A DNA stretch of 64,000 nucleotides from contig NZ_CP087131.1 of the NCBI RefSeq assembly GCF_020911865.1, positions 1,798,001 to 1,862,000 on the forward strand, in the 5' to 3' direction. This document shows positions 1 to 11,580 of this stretch, piece after piece. Within the stretch, counting starts at the first letter, position 1; each line of letters opens with the position of its first letter. Under the pieces are notes generated by a model that was not told where the DNA came from, searched no databases, and was given only the letters and a program-made list of their open reading frames with translations. Both the position numbers and the translations under genes were made by a program. The DNA comes from Chryseobacterium sp. C-71 (GTDB lineage: Bacteria; Bacteroidota; Bacteroidia; Flavobacteriales; Weeksellaceae).

Positions 1-3000
1 TTTACCATTAAGTGGGCTCCTACCGGTAAGTTGTAACCTTTCTGCTCAACTCCTTTAGAATCTACCACCTTCAATGTAGGTACGGCTTTCTTATTTCTAG
101 ATTCAGAGATTACTTTCTCTTCAAATCCTGTTTGCTCATCAATCTCCAATTGGAATGAAATACCTTGGATGATATCTTCATACTCTACCTTACCAGCATT
201 TTCTGCAATGATTACCGCGTTATACGGATCCCATTTTGCAATGATATCCCCTTTTTTCACTTTATCACCAGATTTAACTAATAATTGAGATCCATAAGGT
301 ACGTTAGCAATCATCAACGGAGTTCTAGATTCGTTATCAGCAACCAATCTAAATTCTGTTGTACGAGATACTACTACTTCCGCAGTGTTACCGTTTTCGT
401 CTTCAGAAGTAATTGTTCTTACCTCATCCAACTCAACGATACCGTCTCTTCTTGCAGAGATTGAAGGGTTTTCTGATACGTTTGTAGATACACCCCCTTG
501 GTGGAAGGTTCTCAACGTAAGCTGAGTTCCCGGTTCCCCAATTGACTGTGCCGCAATTACACCTACCGCTTCACCCATGTGGATTTTCTTACCAGTTGCC
601 AGGTTTCTACCATAACACTTAGCACAGATTCCTTTTTGAGTTTCACAAGTTAATGGTGAACGTACTTCTACAGCTTCAATACCCATCTCCTCGATTCTTT
701 TCGCTAAAGCTTCCTCAATAATCTGATCTGCTGTTGCTACTAATTCGTCAGTTTCCGGATCGTAAATATTATGAAGAGATACTCTACCTAAGATTCTTTC
801 AGAAATTCTTTCAACGATTTCGTCATTTTTCTTCAGTGCAGTAACTTCTGTTCCTCTAAGGGTTCCACAGTCTTGTTCTGTAATAATAACATCTTGTGCA
901 ACGTCTACCAATCTTCTAGTCAAGTAACCTGCATCGGCAGTTTTCAATACGGTATCCGCAAGACCCTTACGAGCACCGTGAGTAGAGATAAAGTATTCTA
1001 AGATCGAAAGACCTTCCTTAAAGTTTGCAAGAATCGGGTTTTCGATAATTTCCGCACCGGTAGAACCAGCTTTCTGCGGTTTTGCCATCAAACCTCTCAT
1101 CCCTGATAACTGACGGATCTGTTCTTTAGAACCCCTCGCACCAGAATCAAGCATCATGTATACAGAATTGAATCCACCTTGGTCAACTTTCATTCTGCTC
1201 ATGATCATTTCAGTTAATCCTGCGTTGGTGTTTGTCCAAACGTCAATTACCTGATTATATCTTTCTGTATCTGTAATAAGACCCATGTTATAGTTGGCTC
1301 TAATTTCGTCTACAGTTTCAATAGATGTTGCGATCATTTTCTTTTTCTCAACAGGGACAACGATGTCACCTAATGAGAACGAAAGACCTCCTTTAAATGC
1401 ATTTGAATACCCTAAGTCTTTCATTGCATCCAAGAACTTCACAGTGGTAGGGAAATCTGTATCGGCAAGTACTTTACCAATAACATTTCTTAATGATTTC
1501 TTTGTAAGAAGTTCATTAATATATCCTGACTGCTTAGGAACGATCTGGTTAAATAAGATTCTACCAACAGAAGTTTCAATCAATTTAGTTGTGATTACAC
1601 CTTCTTCTTTTACCGGTAGTCTACATCTTACTTTAGCGTTCAATGAAACTCTACCTTCAGCATAAGCGATTTCCGCTTCTTCCGGAGAATAGAATGCAAG
1701 ACCTTCTCCTAAAACTTTTTTCTCATCTGTAGAGCTTAATTCTTTGGTCATGAAATAAAGACCAAGAACCATGTCCTGAGATGGTACTGTAATTGGAGAA
1801 CCGTTTGCAGGGTTCAAAATATTCTGAGAACCTAACATCAATAACTGAGCTTCCAAAATTGCCTCTGGGCCTAACGGTAAGTGTACCGCCATCTGGTCAC
1901 CATCAAAATCGGCATTAAATGCTGTCGTTACCAATGGGTGTAGTTGGATTGCCTTACCTTCGATCATCTTAGGTTGGAAAGCCTGAATACCCAGTCTGTG
2001 CAAAGTAGGCGCTCTGTTTAGTAAAACAGGGTGACCTTTCATTACACCTTCTAAGATATCATATACTACTGGTTCTTTTCTATCAATAATTCTCTTTGCA
2101 GATTTTACTGTTTTTACAATCCCTCTTTCAATTAGTTTTCTAATGATAAATGGTTTGTATAATTCCGCAGCCATATCTTTAGGAATACCACATTCGTGAA
2201 GCTGTAAGTTTGGACCTACAACAATTACCGAACGAGCCGAGTAATCTACCCTTTTCCCTAGTAAGTTCTGACGGAAACGACCTTGCTTACCTTTCAATGA
2301 ATCTGAAAGTGATTTCAATGGTCTGTTTGATTCAGATTTTACAGCAGAAGATTTTCTTGTATTATCAAATAATGAATCTACAGATTCCTGAAGCATACGC
2401 TTCTCGTTTCTCAAGATTACTTCAGGAGCTTTGATCTCCAATAGTCTCTTCAAACGGTTATTTCTGATAATTACTCTTCTGTAAAGGTCATTTAAGTCAG
2501 AAGTTGCGAAACGTCCTCCATCCAATGGAACCAATGGTCTTAATTCTGGTGGTATTACAGGAAGCACACGCATAATCATCCACTCTGGTCTGTTGATCAT
2601 TCTTGTATTAGCACCTCTCAATGCTTCTACTACGTTCAATCTTTTAAGAGCTTCAGTTCTTCTTTGCTTAGAACCTTCGTTGTGAGCTTTGTGTCTCAAG
2701 TCGAAAGACAATGCATCAAGATCAATTCTTTTCAGCAATTCTTCAACAGCTTCCGCACCCATTTTAGCAAGGAATTTGTTTGGATCTGCATCATCAAGAT
2801 ATTGATTATCTGGAGGAAGAGTTTCCAAAACATCCAGATATTCTTCTTCTGTAAGGAATTCTTTCTCGTCAAAATCTGAACCATCTGCTTTCTTAGCGAT
2901 ACCTTGCTGAATCACAACATATCTCTCGTAATAGATGATCATATCTAATTTCTTAGAAGGAATACCTAAAAGGTAACCGATTTTGTTTGGTAAAGAACGG

Positions 3001-3329
3001 AAATACCAAATGTGCGCAATAGGAACAACCAAACCAATATGTCCGATTCTTTCTCTACGTACTTTTTTCTCCGTAACCTCTACACCACAACGGTCACAAA
3101 CGATCCCTTTGTAACGAATTCTCTTGTATTTACCACAAGCACATTCGTAATCTTTGATAGGACCGAAGATTTTTTCACAGAACAAACCGTCTCTTTCTGG
3201 TTTATGCGTTCTGTAGTTGATAGTTTCCGGCTTAAGCACTTCTCCTCTTGAGTCTTGTAAAATTGACTCAGGTGAAGCTAAACCGATGGTTATTTTATTA
3301 AATCTACTTGATTTATTTTTATTTGACAT
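1..3329 (-). CDS. rpoC: DNA-directed RNA polymerase subunit beta' (partial, 3' end beyond window)
   Basis: This is the beta' subunit of RNA polymerase, with beta the catalytic core that makes RNA from DNA. About 1,109 N-terminal codons are visible, starting [20 protein letters not shown] at 3329; the C-terminus runs off the left edge. The N-terminal zinc-binding segment ([20 protein letters not shown]) and the Mg-binding active-site motif NADFDGDQ (read near 1890-1915) are both present. The second zinc cluster ([13 protein letters not shown]) and the [16 protein letters not shown] bridge/trigger region also read cleanly. The gene follows rpoB by 111 bp with no evident terminator between them, so the two are probably co-transcribed. 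Confidence 0.98.
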   Translation of the reverse strand, partial: MSNKNKSSRFNKITIGLASPESILQDSRGEVLKPETINYRTHKPERDGLFCEKIFGPIKDYECACGKYKRIRYKGIVCDRCGVEVTEKKVRRERIGHIGLVVPIAHIWYFRSLPNKIGYLLGIPSKKLDMIIYYERYVVIQQGIAKKADGSDFDEKEFLTEEEYLDVLETLPPDNQYLDDADPNKFLAKMGAEAVEELLKRIDLDALSFDLRHKAHNEGSKQRRTEALKRLNVVEALRGANTRMINRPEWMIMRVLPVIPPELRPLVPLDGGRFATSDLNDLYRRVIIRNNRLKRLLEIKAPEVILRNEKRMLQESVDSLFDNTRKSSAVKSESNRPLKSLSDSLKGKQGRFRQNLLGKRVDYSARSVIVVGPNLQLHECGIPKDMAAELYKPFIIRKLIERGIVKTVKSAKRIIDRKEPVVYDILEGVMKGHPVLLNRAPTLHRLGIQAFQPKMIEGKAIQLHPLVTTAFNADFDGDQMAVHLPLGPEAILEAQLLMLGSQNILNPANGSPITVPSQDMVLGLYFMTKELSSTDEKKVLGEGLAFYSPEEAEIAYAEGRVSLNAKVRCRLPVKEEGVITTKLIETSVGRILFNQIVPKQSGYINELLTKKSLRNVIGKVLADTDFPTTVKFLDAMKDLGYSNAFKGGLSFSLGDIVVPVEKKKMIATSIETVDEIRANYNMGLITDTERYNQVIDVWTNTNAGLTEMIMSRMKVDQGGFNSVYMMLDSGARGSKEQIRQLSGMRGLMAKPQKAGSTGAEIIENPILANFKEGLSILEYFISTHGARKGLADTVLKTADAGYLTRRLVDVAQDVIITEQDCGTLRGTEVTALKKNDEIVERISERILGRVSLHNIYDPETDELVATADQIIEEALAKRIEEMGIEAVEVRSPLTCETQKGICAKCYGRNLATGKKIHMGEAVGVIAAQSIGEPGTQLTLRTFHQGGVSTNVSENPSISARRDGIVELDEVRTITSEDENGNTAEVVVSRTTEFRLVADNESRTPLMIANVPYGSQLLVKSGDKVKKGDIIAKWDPYNAVIIAENAGKVEYEDIIQGISFQLEIDEQTGFEEKVISESRNKKAVPTLKVVDSKGVEQKGYNLPVGAHLMV

Positions 3330-3440
3330 AATTTAATTTTTGATTAAAAGATTAAAAGATTGAAAGCTTCAAAATCACTTTCGCACTTATTATCTCTGAG
3401 TTTAATTAATGCTTTAATTTTTTAACAATTAAATCTTAAT

Positions 3441-6400
3441 TTACTCTTCCAATCTTACGTCTAATCCAAGACCTTGTAACTCGTGAAGTAATACGTTGAA
3501 AGATTCCGGAATACCTGGTTCAGGCATTGCTTCCCCTTTTGCAATCGCTTCATAAGTTTTTGCTCTACCAATCACGTCATCCGACTTCACAGTCAAGATT
3601 TCTCTCAAGATATTTGCAGCTCCAAATGCTTCAAGAGCCCAAACCTCCATCTCTCCGAATCTCTGACCACCAAACTGAGCTTTACCTCCTAATGGCTGCT
3701 GAGTAATCAATGAGTAAGGTCCGATAGAACGTGCGTGCATTTTGTCATCTACCATGTGTCCAAGTTTCAACATATAGATAATACCTACAGTTGCAGCTTG
3801 TGTAAATCTTTCTCCGGTACCACCATCATAAAGGTGAGTGTGACCGAATTTAGGAACTCCTGCTTTCTCAGTATACTCTGTAATCTGATCAAGAGTTGCC
3901 CCATCAAAGATTGGCGTAGCGAACGTCATACCCAATTTCTGACCAGCCCATCCAAGAACTGTTTCATAAATCTGTCCGATGTTCATACGAGAAGGTACCC
4001 CAAGTGGATTCAGTACGATATCTACCGGTGTTCCGTCTTCCAAGAATGGCATATCTTCTTCACGAACGATTCTCGAAACGATACCCTTGTTACCGTGACG
4101 ACCCGCCATTTTATCTCCAACGTTTAGTTTACGTTTTTTAGCGATATATACTTTAGCCAATTTCATGATACCTGCAGGAAGCTCATCTCCGATAGAAATT
4201 GCGAATTTCTCACGGTTTTTAACTCCTTGAATATCGTTGAATTTGATTTTGTAGTTGTGAATCAATTGTTTGATCAATTCATTCTTATCGTTGTCAACCG
4301 TCCAATCTGCACCGCTAACGTTTACGTAGTCTTCAACTGAAGTCAACAATTTGTGAGTGAATTTCACTCCTTTACCGATAATTTCTTCGTCTAAATCATT
4401 CGTAACTCCCTGAGAAGTTTTACCGCTAACTAGAGTGTTTAATTTTTCGATTAAAGTATTTCTCAACTCGTCAAACTTAGCCTTGTAAGTGTTTTCAATC
4501 TCTTCAAGCTTAAGTTTTTCTTCAGTTCTTTTCTTTTTGTCTTTAATGTTTCTAGAGAACAATTTCTTGTTGATCACAACACCTCTTAATGAAGAATCTG
4601 CTTTCAATGAAGCATCTTTTACATCACCGGCTTTGTCACCAAAGATTGCTCTAAGAAGTTTCTCTTCAGGAGTCGGGTCAGATTCACCTTTTGGAGTGAT
4701 CTTACCAATCATGATATCACCAGGCTTCACTTCAGCACCGATTCTGATCATTCCGTTCTCATCAAGATCTTTTGTAGCTTCTTCAGAAACGTTTGGAATA
4801 TCTGCCGTCAATTCTTCCATACCTAATTTGGTATCACGAACTTCAAGAGAATACTCATCTACGTGAATTGAAGTAAACCAGTCTTCACGTACAACTTTTT
4901 CGTTGATTACAATTGCATCCTCAAAGTTGTATCCTTTCCAAGGCATGAAGGCTACTACCAAGTTTCTACCCAAAGCCAATTCTCCGTTTTCGGTTGCATA
5001 ACCGTCGCAAAGAACCTGACCTTTTTCTACCGTCTCACCTACTCTTACGTTTGGTCTTAGGGTAATAGTTGTACTCTGGTTAGTTTTTCTAAACTTAGTC
5101 AGTTTATATGTTTTCGTAGCAGATTCGAATGATACTAAATCTTCGTCATCGCTTCTTTCATATTTAATAGTAATCTGATCAGCATCTACGTACTCTACAG
5201 TACCTCTTCCTTCGGCATTGATCAAAATTCTAGAATCTTTCGCAACTTGTTGTTCCAGACCTGTACCTACGATTGGAGCTTGTGGCTTCAACAAAGGAAC
5301 TGCCTGACGCATCATGCTTGATCCCATCAATGCACGGTTCGCATCATCATGCTCCAAGAATGGAATCAATGAAGCTGAAATACCGGAAATCTGGTTAGGT
5401 GCAACGTCGATCAAATTAACCTGAGAAGGCTCAACAACTGGATAATCACCATCTAATCTGGCAATAATTCTATCTGTTAAGAACGCTCCGTTATCATCTA
5501 ACTCAACGTTTGCCTGAGCAATTACTTTATCTTCTTCGTCTTCTGCATTCAGATAAATAGGATCAGCATGTAGATCTACAGTACTTCCTTCTACTTTTCT
5601 ATATGGAGTTTCGATGAAACCTAAAGTATTGATTTTAGCATAAATACCTAAAGATGAAATCAAACCAATATTTGGTCCCTCAGGAGTTTCGATAGGACAG
5701 ATACGACCATAGTGAGTATGGTGAACGTCACGTACCTCGAAACCTGCTCTTTCTCTTGATAAACCACCAGGTCCTAAGGCAGAAAGTCTACGCTTGTGCG
5801 TGATTTCTGATAGAGGGTTGGTTTGGTCCATGAACTGAGAAAGCTGGTTGGTACCAAAGAATGAGTTAATAACTGATGTCAAAGTCTTCGCATTAACAAG
5901 ATCAAGCGGAGTAAAGATTTCGTTATCTCTAACGTTCATTCTTTCCTTAATCGTTCTTGCAATTCTAGAAAGACCTACACCAAACTGTCCTGCTAATTGC
6001 TCACCAACAGTTTTAATTCTTCTGTTTGATAAGTGGTCGATATCATCAACCTCAGCTTTAGAGTTTACCAATTCGATCAAGTGTCTTACAATCGCAATGA
6101 TATCTTCTTTTGTAAGAACCTCAGTAGTTGTAGGGATATTAAGACCTAACTTTTTGTTTAGTCTGTAACGTCCTACTTCACCAAGTGAATATCTTTGCTC
6201 AGAGAAGAATAATTTTTCAATAATTCCTCTTGCAGTTTCCTCATCGGGTGGATCTGCATTTCTTAACTGACGGTAAATATATTCTACCGCTTCTTTTTCA
6301 GAGTTGGTAGGGTCTTTTTGTAATGTATTCTGGATGATAGAGAATTCGTTTGAATTTTCTTTGTGAATCAAGATAGACTTCACACCAGCATCCAAAATAA

Positions 6401-7262
6401 GATCAATATGTTCTTTTTCAAGAATAGTCTCTCTGTCTAAGATGATTTCGTTTCTTTCGATAGAAACAACTTCACCAGTGTCTTCGTCTACAAAATCTTC
6501 AAACCAAGTGTTCAAAACTCTTGCAGCCAAAGTTCTACCTTCCACTTTTTTAAGGGCAGCTTTAGAAACTTTCACTTCTTCTGCAAGGTCAAAGATCTGA
6601 AGAATGTCTTTATCAGATTCGAAACCGATAGCTCTTAATAATGTAGTTAAAGGTAATTTTTTCTTACGGTCGATATACGCGTACATTACGCTGTTGATAT
6701 CGGTAGTAAATTCCATCCAAGATCCTTTGAAAGGGATAATTCTTGAATAGTACAATTTTGTTCCGTTAGCGTGGTAAGTCTGTCCGAAGAATACACCCGG
6801 AGATCTGTGTAACTGAGTTACGATAACACGCTCTGCACCATTAATGATAAATGAACCAGACGGCGTCATATAAGGAACCGGACCTAAATAAACATCTTGT
6901 ACAACGGTCTGAAAATCTTCATGTTCAGGATCTGTACAGTATAATTTAAGTCTAGCTTTTAGAGGAACGGAATACGTTAAACCTCTTTCCACACACTCAT
7001 CGATTGAGTAACGTGGTGAATCTACCAAATAATCTAAGAATTCCAAAACGAATTGGTTTCTAGAATCGGTAATTGGAAAGTTTTCTTGGAAGGTTTTGTG
7101 CAAACCTTCTTTCTTTCTGTCTTCCGGAAGTGTGTCTAATTGGAAAAAATCTTTAAATGACTCTAACTGGATATCTAAGAAATCCGGAGTAATGATTTTT
7201 CCTTTCGCTGTAGAGAAATTAATTCTCTCATTTCCTTTAGTAATTGCGGTTGTTTTACTCAT
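3441..7262 (-). CDS. rpoB: DNA-directed RNA polymerase subunit beta
   Basis: Beta subunit of RNA polymerase, 1,273 residues, near the length usual for Bacteroidota. The rifampicin region reads [24 protein letters not shown], with Asp, His and Ser at the positions commonly mutated in resistance, so it looks wild type. The C-terminal [37 protein letters not shown] segment that contacts beta' is intact. In most bacteria this gene directly follows rplL; here about 14.7 kb lies between them. A TTTG-N20-TATATTTG promoter about 320 bp upstream suggests independent transcription with a roughly 310-nt leader. rpoC follows in the same operon. Confidence 0.98.
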   Translation of the reverse strand: MSKTTAITKGNERINFSTAKGKIITPDFLDIQLESFKDFFQLDTLPEDRKKEGLHKTFQENFPITDSRNQFVLEFLDYLVDSPRYSIDECVERGLTYSVPLKARLKLYCTDPEHEDFQTVVQDVYLGPVPYMTPSGSFIINGAERVIVTQLHRSPGVFFGQTYHANGTKLYYSRIIPFKGSWMEFTTDINSVMYAYIDRKKKLPLTTLLRAIGFESDKDILQIFDLAEEVKVSKAALKKVEGRTLAARVLNTWFEDFVDEDTGEVVSIERNEIILDRETILEKEHIDLILDAGVKSILIHKENSNEFSIIQNTLQKDPTNSEKEAVEYIYRQLRNADPPDEETARGIIEKLFFSEQRYSLGEVGRYRLNKKLGLNIPTTTEVLTKEDIIAIVRHLIELVNSKAEVDDIDHLSNRRIKTVGEQLAGQFGVGLSRIARTIKERMNVRDNEIFTPLDLVNAKTLTSVINSFFGTNQLSQFMDQTNPLSEITHKRRLSALGPGGLSRERAGFEVRDVHHTHYGRICPIETPEGPNIGLISSLGIYAKINTLGFIETPYRKVEGSTVDLHADPIYLNAEDEEDKVIAQANVELDDNGAFLTDRIIARLDGDYPVVEPSQVNLIDVAPNQISGISASLIPFLEHDDANRALMGSSMMRQAVPLLKPQAPIVGTGLEQQVAKDSRILINAEGRGTVEYVDADQITIKYERSDDEDLVSFESATKTYKLTKFRKTNQSTTITLRPNVRVGETVEKGQVLCDGYATENGELALGRNLVVAFMPWKGYNFEDAIVINEKVVREDWFTSIHVDEYSLEVRDTKLGMEELTADIPNVSEEATKDLDENGMIRIGAEVKPGDIMIGKITPKGESDPTPEEKLLRAIFGDKAGDVKDASLKADSSLRGVVINKKLFSRNIKDKKKRTEEKLKLEEIENTYKAKFDELRNTLIEKLNTLVSGKTSQGVTNDLDEEIIGKGVKFTHKLLTSVEDYVNVSGADWTVDNDKNELIKQLIHNYKIKFNDIQGVKNREKFAISIGDELPAGIMKLAKVYIAKKRKLNVGDKMAGRHGNKGIVSRIVREEDMPFLEDGTPVDIVLNPLGVPSRMNIGQIYETVLGWAGQKLGMTFATPIFDGATLDQITEYTEKAGVPKFGHTHLYDGGTGERFTQAATVGIIYMLKLGHMVDDKMHARSIGPYSLITQQPLGGKAQFGGQRFGEMEVWALEAFGAANILREILTVKSDDVIGRAKTYEAIAKGEAMPEPGIPESFNVLLHELQGLGLDVRLEE

Positions 7263-7582
7263 AAAACTTTTAAGAAAGGGTTAAAAAAATATTTTGATTT
7301 TACAAAAAATATCAGAATGACAAGAAACAAGTTAAAAGTAAAAAGGTAAAAGTGTTTTTGGCGCTCACGTAAGAACCTTTTTCCCTTTAAATTACATCTC
7401 TATCTTTCTAACTGCAACGCTGGTATATCTTTTCACAGCGTAATGCAAAATATTTTTAAATTTTTATTTTGGACGAATAAATGTAAATAATCTATCAACA
7501 AGAAATCCCTTTCAAAATTATGAAAGAGTTGATTTACAATGTTTTACTGATGTATGTATATTTATTAGCGCCAAAAGAACTG

Positions 7583-7614
7583 CAAATATACTAATTTTTA
7601 AGCGATTACACAAA
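7583..7614 (-). promoter_or_regulatory. Bacteroidota-type promoter for rpoBC
   Basis: On the minus strand a -33 box TTTG (7614-7611) is followed after 20 bases by the -7 box TATATTTG (7590-7583). This matches the known Bacteroidota primary-sigma consensus TTTG-N19/21-TAnnTTTG. Transcription would start near 7575, giving an rpoB leader of about 310 nt. Its presence fits rpoBC being uncoupled from rplL, which has its own terminator at 21.9 kb. Confidence 0.75.
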
Positions 7615-7902
7615 TTTAAGCATTACTCTGTAACTTATGTAATCATAAAAGTTTCTTAATTTTTTAAAAGAGTTGATATAACAAATTCGCTGAAAGTTTA
7701 CCCTGTACAGCAAGATTCATTATTTTTTAAATCAAAAACATCACCTTGTAAAAAAACAGCGGTTTTTAACTTTAAATAAATTGATCTAACTTAAACAAAA
7801 AGTTAATTTTTATACATCTTACTAATCCATCCTTCTGCCTGATTGATTTATAAATAAAAATAAATTCTTCTCATCTCTTATATTTAGAATGTAAATAAAA
7901 TA
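7615..7902. other. AT-rich intergenic stretch between rpoB promoter and module A terminator
   Basis: No coding potential, RNA gene or repeat was recognised here. Together with the rpoB leader (7263-7582) it forms the left junction between island 3 and rpoBC. Confidence 0.5.
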
Positions 7903-7936
7903 AAATCCGTCTCACAAAAATTTGTGAGACGGATTT
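7903..7936 (-). terminator. Intrinsic terminator of module A
   Basis: A perfect 16-bp inverted repeat, AAATCCGTCTCACAAA paired with its complement across a 2-base centre, lies about 50 bp downstream of the last module A gene. Read on the minus strand it ends in a T-rich run. It should stop transcription before rpoB. Confidence 0.85.
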
Positions 7937-7985
7937 CTTAAAATTTAAGTTAGCCTTTTAAGAATATTGGTGATTCGTAAAAGTT

Positions 7986-9128
7986 TTAGTTTTTTATACA
8001 ACGAATAGAAAACCCATACGCTCGAAAAACACTGCCAGAAGTACTGTTTGATGTATTAAACAGAACATATGAAGAATTAGTACCCGCTGTTGTGCTGGTC
8101 CAATAAACACCAGTAGTACCTTCTTGAATCATTACTCCGTTATTATAAGCTCTATAGCCAGCCGTCGTTAATTTCAATGGGGAATTAAATGCACCTGCTG
8201 CATTTTGTGTGGCAAAAAGCGCTGATTCAGCTTGAAATTCTGCCAAAGTAGGAATACGGAAACCATTAGGACATGGATTATTGACACCGCTTACACCCTG
8301 CCATAAATTGACATTCTGTGGTGAACGCCAATCATAAGGACTAGTAGGAGCAGTAATAAAATTTCCATTGCCGGGAACATCTGTACTGCTTAATGTAGTA
8401 CTTACCGGGGAAGTACGAATTTGATGAGCGTCAGCTAAACGTCCCCATTGGTATAAGTCACCATATGAAGCAGCATCTGTAGTACTTGTAGCCACCTGCG
8501 TTGCACCTAAATTACGATCCATCCATACTCTTCCGGTTCCTGTTGTTACAGTAGGAACATTTTCTCTACCCCAAAAAGACCAAACTGTTCCGTTATAAAC
8601 AGCTAACACTTTATTGAAGTTATCATATACCATCATGCCGGGTGCAGGATTTCTGATATTAAGATGCGGACTTGCAGCTGTAGGCAAAACCATAGCTTTG
8701 TCGGTATCTTCTAAAACCAATATCCCTGGCGTAGAAGTTAAAGTTGTTCCAATGGCTGTTTTAGCAGAAGTATTTTCATTTATTGAACTCCCTTGAATTA
8801 AGGCTCCATCTATAGTACTCAACGGATCTACCGTTGTACCATTTGCATTAACTGTAAGATCCTTCCAGCCTGATGCGTATTTTACCTTCACTTTTTTATC
8901 GGTAAGATCATAAACCAATGTACCGTTTACAACACCAGTAACACTTCCTTCTGAAGTTACCCACGGTAAAACAATACCTCGATTCCCCGGTCCGAAATCA
9001 AGTGAAACAGATGGTGAAGACACACTTTCTTTACCTATCGCTACTTGAGAATATACATTTCCTGACAAAAATGCCAGTATGATTAGAAATAAATATTTCA
9101 TTATTAATTCTTTTTTTTTATTAAACAT
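7986..9128 (-). CDS. FISUMP-domain secreted protein (module A, third gene)
   Basis: Exported protein of 380 residues, or 371 if translation starts at the internal Met (9101) that begins the signal peptide MKYLFLIILAFLSGNVYSQ. Residues about 20-195 are paralogous to the whole 201-residue protein at 12790-13395, including VAIGK, PGILVLED.(N/D)KAM and the MVYDNFNKVLAVYNGTVWSFW block. The C-terminal half has the FISUMP signature (VWMDRNLGATQVA, GDLYQWGR, NPCPNGFRIPTLAEF, a closing SIRCIKN). FISUMP domains occur in many Bacteroidota surface proteins; their function is unknown. The first ATG overlaps the stop of the upstream gene as TAATG, suggesting coupled translation. Probably surface or periplasmic. 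Confidence 0.85.
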   Translation of the reverse strand: MFNKKKELIMKYLFLIILAFLSGNVYSQVAIGKESVSSPSVSLDFGPGNRGIVLPWVTSEGSVTGVVNGTLVYDLTDKKVKVKYASGWKDLTVNANGTTVDPLSTIDGALIQGSSINENTSAKTAIGTTLTSTPGILVLEDTDKAMVLPTAASPHLNIRNPAPGMMVYDNFNKVLAVYNGTVWSFWGRENVPTVTTGTGRVWMDRNLGATQVATSTTDAASYGDLYQWGRLADAHQIRTSPVSTTLSSTDVPGNGNFITAPTSPYDWRSPQNVNLWQGVSGVNNPCPNGFRIPTLAEFQAESALFATQNAAGAFNSPLKLTTAGYRAYNNGVMIQEGTTGVYWTSTTAGTNSSYVLFNTSNSTSGSVFRAYGFSIRCIKN

Positions 9129-11500
9129 TAATTAGACGGACACGTCGGTGTAGTAAAACAAGTCCAACCCGCCGGAGTACCCGTTGTGTTGACCTGAAGA
9201 CAATCTGACGTAATATTGTACACCATCATTCCTTCTACAAGATTTGCCGCAGGAATTTGTGAAATCTGTAGTGCTGTCAGTCTGTTTACAACAAAACCTT
9301 TAGTTCTGGATTCCAAAACCGTCCAAGCTCCTTTTCTTACCATTGGCCAATTTCCCTGCGCAGCATTACCCGCTCTTGCTAAAGAAGTAAAACCGTGATT
9401 TGTATTCAACACAGTTCCGCTTGTAACTCCTGGTCTGTAACATACCTCCTGAGTATCCGTATCGGTAGCGGTATTATTAGTCAAATTAGAATCTGTACTG
9501 TTTGCCGGCGCTGTAATGGTGACCGTATTCACAAGATCACCTGTGAAAGTGAACGGTATACTTACCGTTACCGTGTAAGTTACCGTAGCATTTACTGGCA
9601 GATTTACCACATCATTGATTGCTCCGGTCTGTGTTCCTGAAACTGCAGTTGTCGCACCTCCTGCAGCAACTGCAGTATAACTTACATTAGCAGCAAGAAT
9701 ACCTGCTGGCAAAGGATCCGAAACCGTTGCTCCCAAAACCCCAAAAGGCCCATTGTTACGAGCTACAATTGTATATACCCTTGTAGAACCCGGTGCATAT
9801 GTTATTGTATTGTCTGTTTTGGTTATTGCGAGATCAGCACTGAACGCAATCGGCGATGTCACACAATGTGCTCCGTCGTTAGAACCACTCGCAGGCGAAC
9901 CTGAAATCAAAACTCTTTGTCCAGTAGTAAGATTAAATTGATAAAATCCACCAGCATTGTCTGATCCATAGATCTGTCCTGTACTAGAACCGAACAATGC
10001 CCCAAAAGCAACAGTTCCTGGCGAAGCTCCAATCCCGGTAACAGCTCCGGTAGTAGGATTAACAGACAGCAATTGCCCAGTGTCATTACTAACAGTATAT
10101 AAAAGACCATTTGTAGTTCTAAAAGCAAGATCTGCCACAGAAATACTTGCCGATAATGTAATAGGCGTTGCAACTAAAGTTGTTACATTAATTCTGTACA
10201 AAGTATTATTAGCCCCTGATGCTTTTACATAATAGTTTCCTAAATTATCAACTTCACCCGCGTTATATGCGCCCGCAGGCAATCCTGTCACAGGACCTAA
10301 ATTAACTGAACTTCCATCAGTATTAATAATCCATAAATTATTAGAAGATGTACTAGGCATTGCGTACATACGCCCATTCAATGGATGAATACCTATTGCA
10401 TTATAATCACCTGAAGCATTTCCAACAGGAGGATAAGTAAATGGATTACTTGATGTATTAACAGAATACAAAGTACTAAACTGCGCAAGATACAACGCAT
10501 TGGTACATCCAAATGCACTAACAACCGTTACACTTATATTTGCTGGTTGTGAAGTTGAAGGATTACTTACGCCATCAAGAACAAAATTATCTTTAATTGT
10601 ATAAGGAATTGTAGCTGTGCCTATGAAAGAAGACAAAGGAGTAAATGTCACAACACCTGTAGTGGTATCTACAGACCAAGTACCTTGATTAGGCACCACA
10701 ACAGAGGTTTGATTATTAGCAAATCTCACCGTATTGGCAACTACAGATCCGTCAGGATCACTGTCATTTGTGAATACATTAATTGTAACTGGAGTATTCT
10801 GATTTGTTGTAACATTATCTGCAACAGCAATTGGTACAGCGTTGATCGCATTTACCGTTACAGAAACCTGCACCGTCTCATATGCATTATTACCACCAGT
10901 ACCAGCATTACTTCCTGGTCTTACAACCATCAACTGAGAAGCTTGGGTAGCGGTAAACCGCAATCTAGAAGTAGCCCAAGTATTTTGGGTTAAATTTCCT
11001 GCTGTTAAAGTCTGACCTGCTACATCAACAAAAAACTGATCATTATAAGTACCAGCATATTTTCCACCGTTCCCATTGTTACGGGTAACAGCTGTTAATG
11101 AGTAGACAACCACTTCATAAGTTCTACCAACCGTTAATCCACCAATCGTCGTATTAACAGACTCTTCTGTACCTGCAGCTCCCAAATCTCTTAAAGACAA
11201 CCATGTTGTATGTGAATTAGGAGGAAAAGGCAATGTCAAATCATCGGTACTACTAGTTGTACTCGTCCAGTTTGCACCACCGCCGCTTGTTCCTGTTGTC
11301 GCTGCAATAGTTCTATTTGAAATATCGGGCGTACCTCCATTATCATTCCAACCATTTGGCACACAATCGGAACACGGAACAGCACCATTTCCAGCCTGCA
11401 ATCCATTTGTAGGAGAAATCGTCTGTGCAAAAGAATGACAGGATATAAAAAATAATAAAACAAATAAGTGTTTTCTAAAATATTTAAAATTGAAATTCAT
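9128..11500 (-). CDS. Large surface protein with Ig-like and DUF11 domains (module A, second gene)
   Basis: Secreted protein of 790 residues. A signal peptide (residues 1-25, ending HSFAQ) is followed by a beta-rich, carbohydrate-binding-like region (about 26-215) and a cadherin/Ig-like domain with NDSDPDG (about 220-325). A beta-propeller-like segment resembling DUF6923 (about 330-550) comes next, then a DUF11 repeat (about 555-690, starting ADLAITKTDN). The last 95 residues match the C-terminus of the 1,252-residue module B protein: WPMVRKGAWTVLESRTKGFV, then an EGMMVY block with Cys residues. This architecture is typical of cell-surface adhesins or matrix proteins. No standard T9SS C-terminal sorting domain was recognised. 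Its translation may be controlled by the upstream SVRPPP gene. Confidence 0.85.
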   Translation of the reverse strand: MNFNFKYFRKHLFVLLFFISCHSFAQTISPTNGLQAGNGAVPCSDCVPNGWNDNGGTPDISNRTIAATTGTSGGGANWTSTTSSTDDLTLPFPPNSHTTWLSLRDLGAAGTEESVNTTIGGLTVGRTYEVVVYSLTAVTRNNGNGGKYAGTYNDQFFVDVAGQTLTAGNLTQNTWATSRLRFTATQASQLMVVRPGSNAGTGGNNAYETVQVSVTVNAINAVPIAVADNVTTNQNTPVTINVFTNDSDPDGSVVANTVRFANNQTSVVVPNQGTWSVDTTTGVVTFTPLSSFIGTATIPYTIKDNFVLDGVSNPSTSQPANISVTVVSAFGCTNALYLAQFSTLYSVNTSSNPFTYPPVGNASGDYNAIGIHPLNGRMYAMPSTSSNNLWIINTDGSSVNLGPVTGLPAGAYNAGEVDNLGNYYVKASGANNTLYRINVTTLVATPITLSASISVADLAFRTTNGLLYTVSNDTGQLLSVNPTTGAVTGIGASPGTVAFGALFGSSTGQIYGSDNAGGFYQFNLTTGQRVLISGSPASGSNDGAHCVTSPIAFSADLAITKTDNTITYAPGSTRVYTIVARNNGPFGVLGATVSDPLPAGILAANVSYTAVAAGGATTAVSGTQTGAINDVVNLPVNATVTYTVTVSIPFTFTGDLVNTVTITAPANSTDSNLTNNTATDTDTQEVCYRPGVTSGTVLNTNHGFTSLARAGNAAQGNWPMVRKGAWTVLESRTKGFVVNRLTALQISQIPAANLVEGMMVYNITSDCLQVNTTGTPAGWTCFTTPTCPSN

Positions 11501-11507
11501 ATAAAAT

Positions 11508-11580
11508 GTATTAGCTTTCTCATTTATGTAAATGAGAAGTTTGTTAATAAAAAATTTAATTTATGTTAATAAACTAATAC
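11508..11580 (-). promoter_or_regulatory. Possible translational-control RNA structure, module A
   Basis: On the minus-strand RNA, GUAUUAG (11580-11574) directly follows the last Pro codon of the SVRPPP gene. It is perfectly complementary to CUAAUAC (11514-11508), which lies 8-14 nt before the start codon of the next gene. A 10-bp hairpin, UUCUCAUUUA with UAAAUGAGAA (11538-11517), nests between the two arms. A ribosome paused on the PPP codons would cover the first arm and free the start region. The complementarity is seen directly; the function is inferred. Confidence 0.4.

Noticed and set aside
3735..6168. Several plus-strand open frames of 100-130 codons inside rpoB
   Set aside because: All are antisense to a full-length, well-conserved rpoB and lack start context or family resemblance.
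11508..11539. Hairpin as an intrinsic terminator after the module A SVRPPP gene
   Set aside because: No U run follows the stem on the minus strand (AAGCTAATAC instead), so a terminator is unlikely; a translational element is preferred.
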